Shown here: in pieces, positions 50,972-60,361 of the stretch
Position numbering within the stretch: position 1 is the first letter of the stretch
How the letters are laid out: each line of letters begins with the position of its first letter
Assembly (NCBI GenBank): GCA_903859705.1
Contig: CAIONQ010000023.1
Span: forward strand, 1-64,000
Origin: an uncultured Chthonomonas sp.
GTDB taxonomy: Bacteria > Armatimonadota > Chthonomonadetes > Chthonomonadales > Chthonomonadaceae
DNA length: 64,000 bases
Reading direction: 5' to 3'
Notes under the pieces: generated by a model
What the model was told of the DNA's origin: nothing
The model's input: the letters and a program-made list of their open reading frames with translations, nothing else
The model's database searches: none
Made by a program: the position numbers and the translations under genes

Positions 50972-53128
50972 ATGACCGAAGCTAAGACTACAAAAAAGAA
51001 AAGTTCGTCGAAGAGCAAGGATACCACCGCCGCCGAAGACACTGCTGTGAAGCAGCAGGTCGAGACAGTTTCCGAACCCATTGCAGCCGTGGCTGCAGGT
51101 TCCGAGGCAGCCTCCGAGGAGGCTCCTGCCAGCGTACGTACTGAAAAATCCGAAGTACCTGTGGCAACTGAAGTAGCTGCAGCACCCGAAGTAACTGCGG
51201 CACCAGAACCAGCGGTAGCCCCTGAAGTAACTGCATGGCCTGCAGCACCTGCAGAAATCGTTTCCGAAGGCGAAGGAGATGCCGAAGATACGGTTCCGCC
51301 CGGAAAGCTTTTTCGAGATCTGAATCTGAGTGAAGCCACTCTGCGTGCAGTAATTGAGGCGGGCTTTGAAGCGCCTACGCCCATTCAAGAGCAGTCTATC
51401 CCTGTTTTGCTCTCCGGCCGTGATCTTATCGGCCAGGCACAAACCGGAACAGGCAAAACAGCTGCTTTCGCATTGCCAATTGCCGATCTGTTGGATTCTA
51501 CATTCCACTATCCGCAGGCCATTATACTTCTGCCCACCCGTGAGCTTTGCATTCAGGTTGCTCAGGAAACTTACAACCTTTCCAAATACCGCAAGCTCAA
51601 GGTTGTTCCTGTTTACGGCGGCCAGCCTATCGATCGCCAGTTCAGGGCTCTGAGCCAGGGTGCACAGGTTGTCGTCGGCACGCCAGGACGTGTGCTTGAT
51701 CACCTGCGCCGCGGCACGCTCGATCTTACTCGCGTTCGCATTGTGGTTCTGGATGAAGCAGATGAGATGCTGAACATGGGCTTCCTTGAGGATGTAGAAG
51801 AGATCCTCAAAGATGCCCCTGCAGAGCGCCAAACCGCACTGTTCTCCGCAACTATGCCGCCGCGTATCGCCGCGCTGGCGAAAACATATCTGCGAGACCC
51901 GGAGCGCGTTACTATTGAAAGCAAACGCCGCACGGTTGCCCTTGTCGAACAGAAGTACTACGAGGTAGCTCCTTCCCAGAAGGTAGAGGCTCTTTCTCGT
52001 ATCCTCGATATGGAGAGCCCGGGCAGCACCATCATCTTCTGCCGTACCCGTCGCGATGTGGATGACCTTGGTGAATCGCTGCAGCTACGTGGCTATGAGG
52101 CGGAAACTCTGCATGGTGAAATGAACCAGGCAGCCCGTGATCGCGTTATGAGCAAGTTCCGTGCAGGTGCCGCCGATCTGCTAATTGCCACCGATGTTGC
52201 CGCCCGTGGTCTGGATATCGATCAGGTTACACACGTAATCAACTACGATATTCCGTGGGATGTTGAGTCTTATATCCACCGCATTGGCCGAACAGGCCGC
52301 GCGGGCCGCAGCGGCGAAGCCATTACTCTGGTAAGCCCCCGCGAACGATATCAGCTTCGATTGATCGAACGAACCATTAACGCACCCATCCGGCCATGCC
52401 GGGTGCCTACCTCCGCCGATATCGCCTCTCGCCGCCGTGAGATGTTCAAAGATAAGCTCAAGGCGTCCATCAATGAAGGCAACTCCGATGGCTTCCTGGC
52501 CACCGTTGGTGAGATGATGGAAGAGGGCGGATTCGATGCTTCTCAGATTGCCGCCGCTGCACTGCAGATGCTATGGCAGAAAGAGAAGGGCGCAGCCGAT
52601 TACGATATTGCTCAGGCAAACGTAGAAACCGAGCGCACCGAATCCGGTATGACCCGCCTGTTCCTCCAGATTGGCCGGCAGGATGGCATTCGACCTGGCG
52701 ATATTGTTGGCGCCATTGCCAATGAAGCCGGTGTGCCTGGCAACGCAATTGGCACCATCGATATCATGGACCGCAGCACCTTTGTTGAGGTTCCGGAAGC
52801 CGATGCCAACCTGGTTATCGAAGCCCTTAACCGCACCAAAATGCGCGGCCGCAAGGTGTACGCAGATGTTGCTCGCCCACGCACAGAAGGCGAGCCCGGT
52901 TCCGGGCCTCGCCCACCTGGCGCATGGCAGGAACAGCGCCCATCAGGCCCGCCACAGGGCGGTGGTGGAGGCGGCAGGTACATGGGCCCACCCCGTGGAT
53001 CCTCTCCAGATCGAGATCGGCCGCAAACCCGGTTTGGTGGCGATCGGCAGCGCGTAGATCGCGCTGGCGGTGGCAAGAAACCATTCAAGCCAGAGTTTGA
53101 CGGGCCTAAGAAGCACTTCAAGAAGTAG
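50972..53128 (+). CDS. deaD: DEAD-box ATP-dependent RNA helicase with DbpA-type RNA-binding domain
   Basis: A 718-residue RNA helicase. An acidic/Ala/Lys-rich N-terminal extension of about 110 residues precedes the core: Q motif (FEAPTPIQEQSIPV), AQTGTGKT, PTREL, GGQPI, TPGRVLDH, DEAD (VLDEADEMLNMGF), SAT, then DVAARGLDI and HRIGRTGRAGR. Next is a DbpA-type RNA-binding domain (RLFLQIGRQDGIRPGDIVGAI, VEVPEADANLVIEAL) and a Gly/Arg/Pro-rich basic tail. This is the CsdA/DeaD layout: cold-induced remodelling of ribosomes and mRNA. I take ATG 50972 because the promoter's -10 lies at 50932 and AAGGGAG lies nearby. It is followed closely by a TPR gene. Confidence 0.95.
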   Translation: MTEAKTTKKKSSSKSKDTTAAEDTAVKQQVETVSEPIAAVAAGSEAASEEAPASVRTEKSEVPVATEVAAAPEVTAAPEPAVAPEVTAWPAAPAEIVSEGEGDAEDTVPPGKLFRDLNLSEATLRAVIEAGFEAPTPIQEQSIPVLLSGRDLIGQAQTGTGKTAAFALPIADLLDSTFHYPQAIILLPTRELCIQVAQETYNLSKYRKLKVVPVYGGQPIDRQFRALSQGAQVVVGTPGRVLDHLRRGTLDLTRVRIVVLDEADEMLNMGFLEDVEEILKDAPAERQTALFSATMPPRIAALAKTYLRDPERVTIESKRRTVALVEQKYYEVAPSQKVEALSRILDMESPGSTIIFCRTRRDVDDLGESLQLRGYEAETLHGEMNQAARDRVMSKFRAGAADLLIATDVAARGLDIDQVTHVINYDIPWDVESYIHRIGRTGRAGRSGEAITLVSPRERYQLRLIERTINAPIRPCRVPTSADIASRRREMFKDKLKASINEGNSDGFLATVGEMMEEGGFDASQIAAAALQMLWQKEKGAADYDIAQANVETERTESGMTRLFLQIGRQDGIRPGDIVGAIANEAGVPGNAIGTIDIMDRSTFVEVPEADANLVIEALNRTKMRGRKVYADVARPRTEGEPGSGPRPPGAWQEQRPSGPPQGGGGGGRYMGPPRGSSPDRDRPQTRFGGDRQRVDRAGGGKKPFKPEFDGPKKHFKK

Positions 53129-53133
53129 CTCCG

Positions 53134-54363
53134 ATGGCGAGTAAATTAACTCCTCCTGCCAGCAAACCTGTACCGGCAACTCCTGCCGGAGAATCTCTGT
53201 TTCAGGCAATCGGCAAGCGGCTTAAACGCCGCTTGCCGATCCTGATAGCAGCCATTGGCACACTGGCAGTTGTGGCTGGTGGTGTTAATATCTATCGACA
53301 TCGGCCAATGACCGCAGAACGGTACTATTGGCAAGGTGTTGAGCATCTGAAAGAGGGCAGTACAGCGTTTGCTATGCTGGATTGGCAAAATGCTGTACGC
53401 CTGAACAACAAAGACCCACGCCCTTATCTTGCCATGTCTGAAGTGGAAGAACGCGGCGGAAACCTTGGGCGTGCTGCAGATTTACTCGGCACTGTTCTGT
53501 ACTACCACCCCAAACACCTCCACCTTCAATGCCGGCGCGCGCAGCTTTACGGTATGGCCAACCGGTTTGAAATGGCCCTCAACGTAGCGCAGGATGGCGT
53601 TGCCATAGAGCCAAATTGCCCCGCAGCCTTTAATGCGTATGGCATGCTGCTGGAGAAGGCTGGCGACTACGCAGGTGCTGCAGTGGCCCTGGGCCGCGCG
53701 CACACGCTTCTACCTTCCGATCACGCACTGGCACTTGATTACGCCCGTATTCTCGCTCTCTCTGGCAAACCGCAGGATGCTCTGGGTATTGTTGAGGCAG
53801 AACTGGCCACCGATAAGTTTCCGGTGCAGGCCCACTATCTGGAAGGCTGGATCCTCAGCGAGTACGGCAGAGCGGGCAAAATAGATGACAAAAATGCGAT
53901 TATCCACTTTGGATTGGCGCTGGTAAACAATCCTGAACACACTCAGACGCTCACTCAGCTTGGGCGCATCTACCTGCGAAGGAATAATCTCCATGGGGCG
54001 CAAATAGAGCTGGAGCGCGCGTTCAAAAATGGCCCGGCATCTCTGGAACTTGTGGATGCCCTCGTAGAACTGTACGATAGGCTCAACAGCCCACTCCTAA
54101 TTCAGGCTCAACAAACGAATGAACAGCTGAAAGCAGCCCTGATACCGCTACGAGATCTACGCCATCGTTACGTTCAGAACCCCAATGATCTGAATAACAA
54201 CATGAAGCTTGCCGATGCGGAACTGGGTGTGGGAAATACTTACGATGCGTTTGACCTGGTTCGGATGGTACATGAAAAAGATCCGGGCCGTAAAGACGCG
54301 GCAGATAAGTACACCGAGATGACCACAGGTAAAGTGCCAACCGGGCCCAACAAAAGCAGCTAA
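53134..54363 (+). CDS. membrane-anchored tetratricopeptide-repeat protein
   Basis: A 409-residue protein. A basic N-terminus precedes one membrane helix (LPILIAAIGTLAVVAGGVNIY, residues about 32-52); the rest is made of TPR-like 34-residue repeats (AERYYWQGVEHLKEGSTAFAML, AAFNAYGMLLEKAGDYAGAAV, ALDYARILALSGKPQDAL, YLRRNNLHGAQIELERAF). TPR proteins act as scaffolds for protein complexes; partner unknown. It begins five bases after the helicase stop without a strong ribosome site, so it is probably coupled to it, and ends at a terminator. Confidence 0.85.
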   Translation: MASKLTPPASKPVPATPAGESLFQAIGKRLKRRLPILIAAIGTLAVVAGGVNIYRHRPMTAERYYWQGVEHLKEGSTAFAMLDWQNAVRLNNKDPRPYLAMSEVEERGGNLGRAADLLGTVLYYHPKHLHLQCRRAQLYGMANRFEMALNVAQDGVAIEPNCPAAFNAYGMLLEKAGDYAGAAVALGRAHTLLPSDHALALDYARILALSGKPQDALGIVEAELATDKFPVQAHYLEGWILSEYGRAGKIDDKNAIIHFGLALVNNPEHTQTLTQLGRIYLRRNNLHGAQIELERAFKNGPASLELVDALVELYDRLNSPLLIQAQQTNEQLKAALIPLRDLRHRYVQNPNDLNNNMKLADAELGVGNTYDAFDLVRMVHEKDPGRKDAADKYTEMTTGKVPTGPNKSS

Positions 54364-54386
54364 CACTTTTTGTACGGCAAACAATA

Positions 54387-54423
54387 AACGGCCCGCCCGG
54401 AGAAAGCTCTGGGCGGGCCGTTT
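54387..54423. terminator. bidirectional terminator hairpin
   Basis: AAACGGCCCGCCC pairs with GGGCGGGCCGTTT over a 12-base loop. The AAA/TTT ends provide short T-runs on both strands, between the TPR gene and the convergent ATPase gene. Confidence 0.75.
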
Positions 54424-54444
54424 AACTATTCCAAGGCACAGAAA

Positions 54445-55698
54445 CTATCCAGACATCGAGGAGTACACCGCATTAAATACCTCTTTGCAGGTTGTGCGGC
54501 CTTCAGCAATTTTTGCGTAGCCATCGTCAAGCATAGTTCGCATATTCTGCTTGGATCGGGCAACCTCGGTAATGGCTGCAATGCTGGCCTGCTTTGCAAT
54601 AAGTTCACGCAGTTCAGGCGTGCTTACCATTACCTCAAACAGGCCGAGGCGGCCCTTGTACCCGGTGTTTCGGCACTGATCGCAGCCAGTACCTTTATAG
54701 AAGGTGTGCTTGTCGATAAGATCCGGGTTGAGGTTAATCTCAATCAGCTCATCTCGGTCTGGCTTATAAGGGGTTTTGCACTTGGTGCAGATGGTTCGCA
54801 CCAGGCGCTGTGCCATAACTGCCTGCAGGGTAGATGCAATAAGGTATGGCTGTCCACCCATATCAATCATTCGGCCAATGGTTTCGATAGAGCTATTGGT
54901 ATGCAGGGTGCTCAGCACAAGGTGGCCAGTAAGGCTTGCCTGAATGCCAATACCCAGCGTTTCAGAGTCTCGCATTTCTCCAACAAGCATTACATCCGGG
55001 TCCTGCCGAAGAAAGGAGCGCATAACGCGCGGGAATGTAAGCCGCTCTGTTACCTGCACCTGGGTGATATGATCCATGAACTCGTATTCAACCGGGTCTT
55101 CTACGGTAACGATGTTCTTCTTCATACGATCCAGTTTATTAAGGGATGCGTATAGCGTGGAGGTTTTACCGCTTCCAGTTGGGCCCGTAACAAGCACCAG
55201 GCCATAGGATGATTGAACGGCATTGCTCCACTTATAAAGCACATCGGCGGGCATACCCAGCTTATCAAGGTCTACCTTTGCACCCATGGGGTCCAGAAGG
55301 CGCATAACAACCTTTTCGCCGTTAAGCATTGGCAGGCAAGACATACGAGCGCTGAGCTTGCGCGTGCCATACTCCATATCGAGGCGGCCATCCTGTGGTT
55401 CGCGGCGCTCATCGATGTGCATACCGGCAGCCAGCTTAAGGCGCGCCAGCACGTTCGGAACTATCTCCAGGCTGTACTGGCCAACATCGTGCATTACACC
55501 ATCCATGCGATACCTTACAAGCAGGCGATTACGTTCTGGCTGAAGGTGCACGTCAGAGGCGCCGAGATCCAGTGCCTGGCGCATCATAAAGTCGACGGCG
55601 GTAACGGCTTCGGTGAGGTCGCCTCCCATTTCGCGAACCTGGCCACCTTCACGCATAATCAGCCGGAATGCGCCCGGTCTGGCTCCCATTTGTGTCAT
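54445..55698 (-). CDS. GspE/PilB family secretion or pilus ATPase
   Basis: A 417-residue cytoplasmic hexameric ATPase that powers type II secretion or type IV pilus assembly. It has the N-terminal cyclic domain (LGASDVHLQPERNRLLVRYRMDG), Walker A GPTGSGKTST (172-181), the Asp-box VEDPVEYEF, Walker B LVGEMRDSET and the His-box HLVLSTLHTN. The four zinc-binding cysteines of PilB/GspE are present (C-T-K-C and C-D-Q-C). It lacks the usual N-terminal N1 domain of about 150 residues, so it is short, between PilB and PilT in size. AAGGAGAG lies 8 bases before ATG 55698. No other pil/gsp genes are in the window. Confidence 0.9.
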   Translation of the reverse strand: MTQMGARPGAFRLIMREGGQVREMGGDLTEAVTAVDFMMRQALDLGASDVHLQPERNRLLVRYRMDGVMHDVGQYSLEIVPNVLARLKLAAGMHIDERREPQDGRLDMEYGTRKLSARMSCLPMLNGEKVVMRLLDPMGAKVDLDKLGMPADVLYKWSNAVQSSYGLVLVTGPTGSGKTSTLYASLNKLDRMKKNIVTVEDPVEYEFMDHITQVQVTERLTFPRVMRSFLRQDPDVMLVGEMRDSETLGIGIQASLTGHLVLSTLHTNSSIETIGRMIDMGGQPYLIASTLQAVMAQRLVRTICTKCKTPYKPDRDELIEINLNPDLIDKHTFYKGTGCDQCRNTGYKGRLGLFEVMVSTPELRELIAKQASIAAITEVARSKQNMRTMLDDGYAKIAEGRTTCKEVFNAVYSSMSG

Positions 55699-55720
55699 GC
55701 ACAACTCTCCTTCACGAAGT

Positions 55721-56812
55721 TTACTTGCCTGCTGTACCGCCAGCGGAAGCCGGGGCCGAACCCGCGGGTTGCTGTGGCTGTTCCTGATGTAAGGGAGCAA
55801 AGCCGCCCATAAAAGCATCGACAGTGCTCGAATTCACAATCGTTATATCCGTAATGACGGGTTCACCGGGTTTAATAACGCCGGAGTTGCCAAACACATC
55901 CATCATCACATGAACAATGCGGCTCCCCATTTTGCGTGGGTTGGTGGCAAGGGTAGAGCTAACATACCCTGCCTTCACACCAAACAGGCCGTCTGGTGAG
56001 CCACCGTAACCGATAATCTTAATCTCTTTATGTGCGCTGGATGCCGCACGAGATACGCCGCGCGCCATGGCATCGTTACAGGCAAAAACTAAAAAGAGAT
56101 CTGGGTGGCGCTCCAGCCACTGTGAGGCGAGCTTCTCCGCAGTTTCATTCGACCAATCGGCGCTCTTTTCCTCGACGATACTAACGTGCTCACTGTACTT
56201 TAGCACATCTCGAAAGCCAGCTACCCTGCGATCATTGTGGCTGCCGGGGGTGCCTTCAACAACAGCCACCTTCCCTTCCGGCACATCGTTCTTGCCATGC
56301 TTGCGCAGATACTCCAGGGCTTCTTCCCCGCATTTTTTGCCGGCATCGTACTCATCGTAGCCAATGTACGCTTCCACCTTGCCGCCAGCTGGCTCCAGCT
56401 GATTGTGGATGAAGATAGGGATGCCCGCCAAATTGGCAGCATGAACTACCTCACTGAGCTTGTTAACGTCCATGCCACAAACGCTTATGGCATCTGGCTT
56501 CTTCTTCAGAGCTTCCATTGCGAGGGCGGCAAGAACGGCATCATCGGCATCACCTGGCGGAGAATAAAACTGAACGGCCTTCCAGCCAAGCAGATCGGCC
56601 TGATTCTGGGCACCTTCAATTAGCTGGCTATTAAACCAGTTCGATCGCGCAGGCGTAACGATAGCCACGGTTTTAGGGCCCGTGCCAGTTTGTGAGCGGT
56701 TGCAGCCCGCGCACCAAAAGAGAGTGGTACACAGAAGGATGAGGGAGGCGCGTTCGAAGACGCGCTGTACAGCGCGTGCTGCAGCAGTAGTTGCCAGATG
56801 CGTGCGGCGCAT
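55721..56812 (-). CDS. sugar-type ABC transporter substrate-binding lipoprotein
   Basis: A 363-residue exported periplasmic-binding protein of the LacI-like (peripla_BP_4) type used for ribose, xylose and related sugars. A signal helix ending LFWCAGC (lipobox) is followed by TVAIVTPARSNWFNSQLIEGAQNQA, IPIFIHNQ, GYDEYDAGKKCGEEAL, VVEGTPGSHNDRRVAGF and FLVFACNDAMARG, the normal ligand-pocket strands. GAGG lies 7 bases before ATG 56812. No sugar permease or ATPase lies next to it, and the BMP-type transporter at 35-39 kb uses a different class of binding protein, so this is an orphan subunit. Confidence 0.85.
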   Translation of the reverse strand: MRRTHLATTAAARAVQRVFERASLILLCTTLFWCAGCNRSQTGTGPKTVAIVTPARSNWFNSQLIEGAQNQADLLGWKAVQFYSPPGDADDAVLAALAMEALKKKPDAISVCGMDVNKLSEVVHAANLAGIPIFIHNQLEPAGGKVEAYIGYDEYDAGKKCGEEALEYLRKHGKNDVPEGKVAVVEGTPGSHNDRRVAGFRDVLKYSEHVSIVEEKSADWSNETAEKLASQWLERHPDLFLVFACNDAMARGVSRAASSAHKEIKIIGYGGSPDGLFGVKAGYVSSTLATNPRKMGSRIVHVMMDVFGNSGVIKPGEPVITDITIVNSSTVDAFMGGFAPLHQEQPQQPAGSAPASAGGTAGK

Positions 56813-56885
56813 GAAAATCCTCGAGAAACCCCGCTTAGGATACGACTGAGTAGATAATACCCGCAACTCGGCCCAGCGGTGCAGG

Positions 56886-58490
56886 TTACCCTCCAGCACC
56901 GGGCTGAAGCAGAGCTCCGCCCTGCGGGGTGGGCGGTCGGTTGTTAATCCCCTGGGGTACAGGTACGTTCAAAGCGCCGGGTACGGTGGCCGTTGGCCTG
57001 GGAGCACCTGCGCCAACCGCAACAATGGCTGAAACGGGTTTGTAGCGCGATGTAATGAGTTCTGTGCGTGCCGGCTTCCCATCATCTTCAATAATTCGCT
57101 TCCACTGAATGTTGTAACCGGGAGCGCCTTTATCTTTCACCACACGCTTGCCTGCTGGCAGAGTCTTATCTTCCACAACGGTGGTTGTGGATGGCGTAAC
57201 AATCTGACGAATTTTTTCCAACACAACGTGCCGCCCGGGGTTGCGTTTGCTATACAGGCGGAAGGTTAGGCTCCTGCCCTTTGCATGAGCATATACGTAC
57301 ACGGGGTTCTCGGTATCGTTTTCAAATTGAAAATCTACCGCACCGTAGGCCACAGTAGCGTCCAGGCCATAAGGAACATAAACAACCGGGGTGCAGTGCG
57401 GCTGGCGTCTAACAACTTTCAGGCCAGCTTTCAGCACGGCATTGTAAAGGGTGCTGGCTGTCTGGCAGATTCCGCCGCCCACATCCTCCACATGCCTGCC
57501 CTTTACAAAGATTGTTGCCTTCTGGTAACCACCCTCTTCGCTTCGTTTGCCAACTACTTTGTTGTATGAAAACACATCGCCGGGGGCCAATAGCGTTCCA
57601 TCGATATGTTGCGTGGCAATAGTTACGTTACGAACGCGTTGAGACGTTCCGCGAATGCGTGTGTTCATCTCCGCGATGGGGCCGTCAATTTTGGCCAGGT
57701 CGCCCTCCATAACCGGTGGAGGCAACTCTTGAAGTACCAGGCCAATTTCGTCACTGTTTTCAGTTTCGGAAGCAGATTTCTCTACCGTCTTCTGTGGATC
57801 CGAGGCTGATGTGGCAGGGTGAGGCGCCTGTTCGGCCGCAGGTAAAACCTGCGGCAAGGTCTTCTTCCAGTAATCTGTAATGGCTGCTACACTCGCAGGT
57901 ATGTCCAGATGTGTTCCGGGGCGGCCAGGTTTGATCTCAAAGTGCACGGCTGCCATGTCTGAAAGCGACACATGAGGGTTGGTAGGCTGGCGGTTTATGC
58001 TGTGTGCAATCTTCTTAAGAACGCCATCCAGTGTATCCTGGGCAACACGTGGCTCTGGTGCGATGGTATGTTGCTCTGTTTTGCCGCTAATAATCTGCTC
58101 TACGCGCGCCGCGGCCTCAGCACTGGCCCTGCCAGTATCCAGTGCCTTCAATACGGTTGCATCCACATCAAGGGAAAGCCCCAGATCTTTAGCCGTGTAC
58201 TTCCACGTGTACTGGCGGCCATTCGGCAGCTTGCACGTTAGAGTAACGGCGTGCGCTTCCGCCTTCTCCTGCAGTGGCGCCAGGCTGGAGCGCGCGGCCT
58301 CTGCAGATTGCCCACCCAGGTTTACACTGCTCACATGCACCCCTGGCGCTACTTGCGTTGAGGGTACACGAACGTAGGCGGCGGCAATAGCGCCCCCAAC
58401 GGCGGCTATTATCAGCACGCTGGCGGCCGCTATTAACGGCTTGCTGCTTCTGGATCGAGATTTACGAGTTGTGGTGCGTCTTGTAGACAC
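56886..58490 (-). CDS. VanW family protein
   Basis: A 534-residue protein with an N-terminal basic region and membrane helix (LIAAASVLIIAAVGGAIAAAYV), a PG_binding_4-like domain (VSSVNLGGQSAEAARSSL) and a VanW domain: NVTIATQHIDGTLLAPGDVFSYNK, VEDVGGGICQTASTLYNAVL, CTPVVYVPYGLDATVAYGAVDFQF. A G5-like C-terminal segment (KDKGAPGYNIQWKRIIEDDG) and a Pro-rich tail follow. VanW proteins are cell-wall associated; function is unknown despite the name. The start is GTG 58490 with AGGAAAC about 11 bases upstream. It stands between cysE and the sugar-binding gene on the same strand. Confidence 0.9.
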   Translation of the reverse strand: MSTRRTTTRKSRSRSSKPLIAAASVLIIAAVGGAIAAAYVRVPSTQVAPGVHVSSVNLGGQSAEAARSSLAPLQEKAEAHAVTLTCKLPNGRQYTWKYTAKDLGLSLDVDATVLKALDTGRASAEAAARVEQIISGKTEQHTIAPEPRVAQDTLDGVLKKIAHSINRQPTNPHVSLSDMAAVHFEIKPGRPGTHLDIPASVAAITDYWKKTLPQVLPAAEQAPHPATSASDPQKTVEKSASETENSDEIGLVLQELPPPVMEGDLAKIDGPIAEMNTRIRGTSQRVRNVTIATQHIDGTLLAPGDVFSYNKVVGKRSEEGGYQKATIFVKGRHVEDVGGGICQTASTLYNAVLKAGLKVVRRQPHCTPVVYVPYGLDATVAYGAVDFQFENDTENPVYVYAHAKGRSLTFRLYSKRNPGRHVVLEKIRQIVTPSTTTVVEDKTLPAGKRVVKDKGAPGYNIQWKRIIEDDGKPARTELITSRYKPVSAIVAVGAGAPRPTATVPGALNVPVPQGINNRPPTPQGGALLQPGAGG

Positions 58491-58567
58491 GTTTTGATGT
58501 TTCCTGATTACCGCAGATGAATCAAACTATGAGAGTGTGGCCAGCATGGGCCTGTACATGCCTTCTG

Positions 58568-59263
58568 CTATCCGCGTCGGCAACCGGATGCAGAGTCGTC
58601 GTTCGTACGGTCGATGAGTTGCTCCAGCTTCTCGCTGTGCTGCTCTATAAGTTCAAGGCGCTGGCGCAGTTCACGGATGGTTTCGTCCTGCGGATCCACG
58701 CGGTTTATCAGGTTATCCATTACATGCGGAGCGGCATCCGTTATCCGCATGCCATCCTGCTTTACCACGCGGCCGGGAATACCAACCACCGTACAGTTGG
58801 GTGGGATATCCTTGTTTACAACGGCGTTTGCGCCAACCTGGCAGAAATCGCCAATTGTAATTGGGCCCAGTATTTTTGCACCCATACCTATCAATACACC
58901 ATTTCCGATAGTAGGGTGCCGCTTTACTTTATTCAGGCTGGTACCACCGAGTGTTACCTGATGATACATTAGGACGTCATCACCTATCACTGCGGTTTCA
59001 CCGATAACTACCCCCATGCCGTGATCTATAAAAAACCTACGGCCAATGGTAGCGCCCGGGTGAATTTCTATACCAGTAATGAACCTGGAAAACTGTGAAA
59101 CCAGGCGCGCTGGCATCGTCAGTTTTCTTAAATACAGCTTGTGCGCCAGGTAATGAAACCACAGGGCATGCAAGCCCGGGTACGTCAGGACCTCAAGCAG
59201 GCTACGAGCCGCCGGATCCTTGGCAAATACTGTTTGTATATCTTCACGCAAACGGCCAAACAC
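58568..59263 (-). CDS. cysE: serine O-acetyltransferase
   Basis: A 231-residue enzyme that acetylates serine, the first step of cysteine synthesis. The N-terminal helices ([38 protein letters not shown]) and the left-handed beta helix of hexapeptide repeats ([55 protein letters not shown]) are typical, with the catalytic Asp-His in IDHG. It is of the short Bacillus-like type; a C-terminal coiled region ([23 protein letters not shown]) is extra. The start is GTG 59263. cysK is not in the window. Confidence 0.95.
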   Translation of the reverse strand: MFGRLREDIQTVFAKDPAARSLLEVLTYPGLHALWFHYLAHKLYLRKLTMPARLVSQFSRFITGIEIHPGATIGRRFFIDHGMGVVIGETAVIGDDVLMYHQVTLGGTSLNKVKRHPTIGNGVLIGMGAKILGPITIGDFCQVGANAVVNKDIPPNCTVVGIPGRVVKQDGMRITDAAPHVMDNLINRVDPQDETIRELRQRLELIEQHSEKLEQLIDRTNDDSASGCRRG

Positions 59264-59435
59264 GCCTGTTATTTACTCCCGCAGAGCGCACAGTGGCCAG
59301 TACTCCTGGCCGGAATTGTCTTCACAGCCATTGAAATAACCAAACGCGCTTCGTTGCGATCACTGGCTACCATAGCCCACTTACCCCCTGATTTTAGCAT
59401 ATAATCCTCAGGGTTGCAATAAATTGCGAGTGTAA

Positions 59436-60281
59436 CTAACATATCCATTGTTGCTTTCCCGAGATTTGCTTCCAGATTACTCGCAGGCAGCCTGCGCTCC
59501 GATACTCTTTCTGTATCTCCGGATCCTGAAGCCTCGATATGCAAACTCCCAATTTCCCATACGCGTGAATGAACGTGCCTTCACTCTCATCCATAACTAT
59601 GCCGGTATGAGTGATGCCTCTGCCACGGGGATCTTCTCTCCCCTGAAAGAATATGATATCTCCCGGGAACAGTGTATCTCCCGCACTAATATGTTGCCCC
59701 GCAAAGCACTTCGCTTGCTGGTATGCATCCCGCGGCAATGGCACGCCATACATGCCAAATATTCGCTGCACAAAGCCGGAGCAATCGATACCGAAAGCGC
59801 TGGTTCCACCCCACAGGTAAGGCGTGCCAATGAGAGATTGCGCTGTGCGCAATAGCTCCATCGGCTGCCTATCGGTTGGTGTTGGGGCACCAGCAAGGCA
59901 AGGCATCGGAATGTATCCGAATGGTGTTTGTGCAAACACTCCCACAGTGCTCAGAACCACTACATGTGAGCCAATTGTTAGTCGGCTAACAAGTGTGGCA
60001 TCCGGCTCCGGTTCTGAAAGCAGATCTGCGAAGGGTATGCAGATCACAGCAGTATCTCCTGCTTGACGACTGATACCCCCAGGAAGGTTCCCAATATGCT
60101 GGCTGCGCAGCCAGCCTTCGTATCCATCCTGCATTACCACGCGGCTGAACTCTCCGCTGACTTCATGCTCCGCAACCACATCGCCATAAATAGCCTGGCT
60201 CACTAACTCCGAGCGGGATGATGGATCTGAATAGAGCGAGGATACGTTGTGTAGAATAAGCTTACGGTTATCTTGAGGCAT
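59436..60281 (-). CDS. NlpC/P60 cell-wall peptidase without signal peptide
   Basis: A 281-residue hydrolase. Two SH3-like segments (residues about 10-65 and 76-125) precede an NlpC/P60 domain: GTPYLWGGTSAFGIDCSGFVQ (Cys167), ITHTGIVMD (His225) and FIHAYG (His239), completing the catalytic triad. It fits the YkfC group that cleaves gamma-D-Glu-meso-diaminopimelate or L-Ala-gamma-D-Glu peptides. There is no signal peptide, so it may act in the cytoplasm on recycled muropeptides; this is inference. The start is ATG 60281, with no clear ribosome site (a TAATCT box lies close by). Confidence 0.92.
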   Translation of the reverse strand: MPQDNRKLILHNVSSLYSDPSSRSELVSQAIYGDVVAEHEVSGEFSRVVMQDGYEGWLRSQHIGNLPGGISRQAGDTAVICIPFADLLSEPEPDATLVSRLTIGSHVVVLSTVGVFAQTPFGYIPMPCLAGAPTPTDRQPMELLRTAQSLIGTPYLWGGTSAFGIDCSGFVQRIFGMYGVPLPRDAYQQAKCFAGQHISAGDTLFPGDIIFFQGREDPRGRGITHTGIVMDESEGTFIHAYGKLGVCISRLQDPEIQKEYRSAGCLRVIWKQISGKQQWIC

Positions 60282-60306
60282 GAAAACACCAGATTAGAAA
60301 TGCAGA

Positions 60307-60330
60307 CGCGCGACCCGGATGGGCCGCGCG
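60307..60330 (-). terminator. hairpin after the cytochrome-peroxidase gene
   Basis: A 10-bp stem (CGCGCGGCCC with GGGTCGCGCG on the minus strand, one G-U pair) with a 4-base loop lies 32 bases after the stop codon. The following T-tract is weak (TCTGCATTTC). Confidence 0.6.
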
Positions 60331-60361
60331 CTGACAAGGAGGCTTGGATCGCTACGGAACT

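Noticed and set aside
50969-51832. 287-codon open frame on the minus strand
   Set aside because: Antisense to the DEAD-box helicase; composition rich in Cys, Gly, Phe and Tyr from codon mirroring, no motifs.
56761-56780. Palindrome CGCGCTGTACAGCGCG as operator
   Set aside because: It lies inside the coding region for the signal peptide of the sugar-binding lipoprotein; likely incidental GC-rich repetition.
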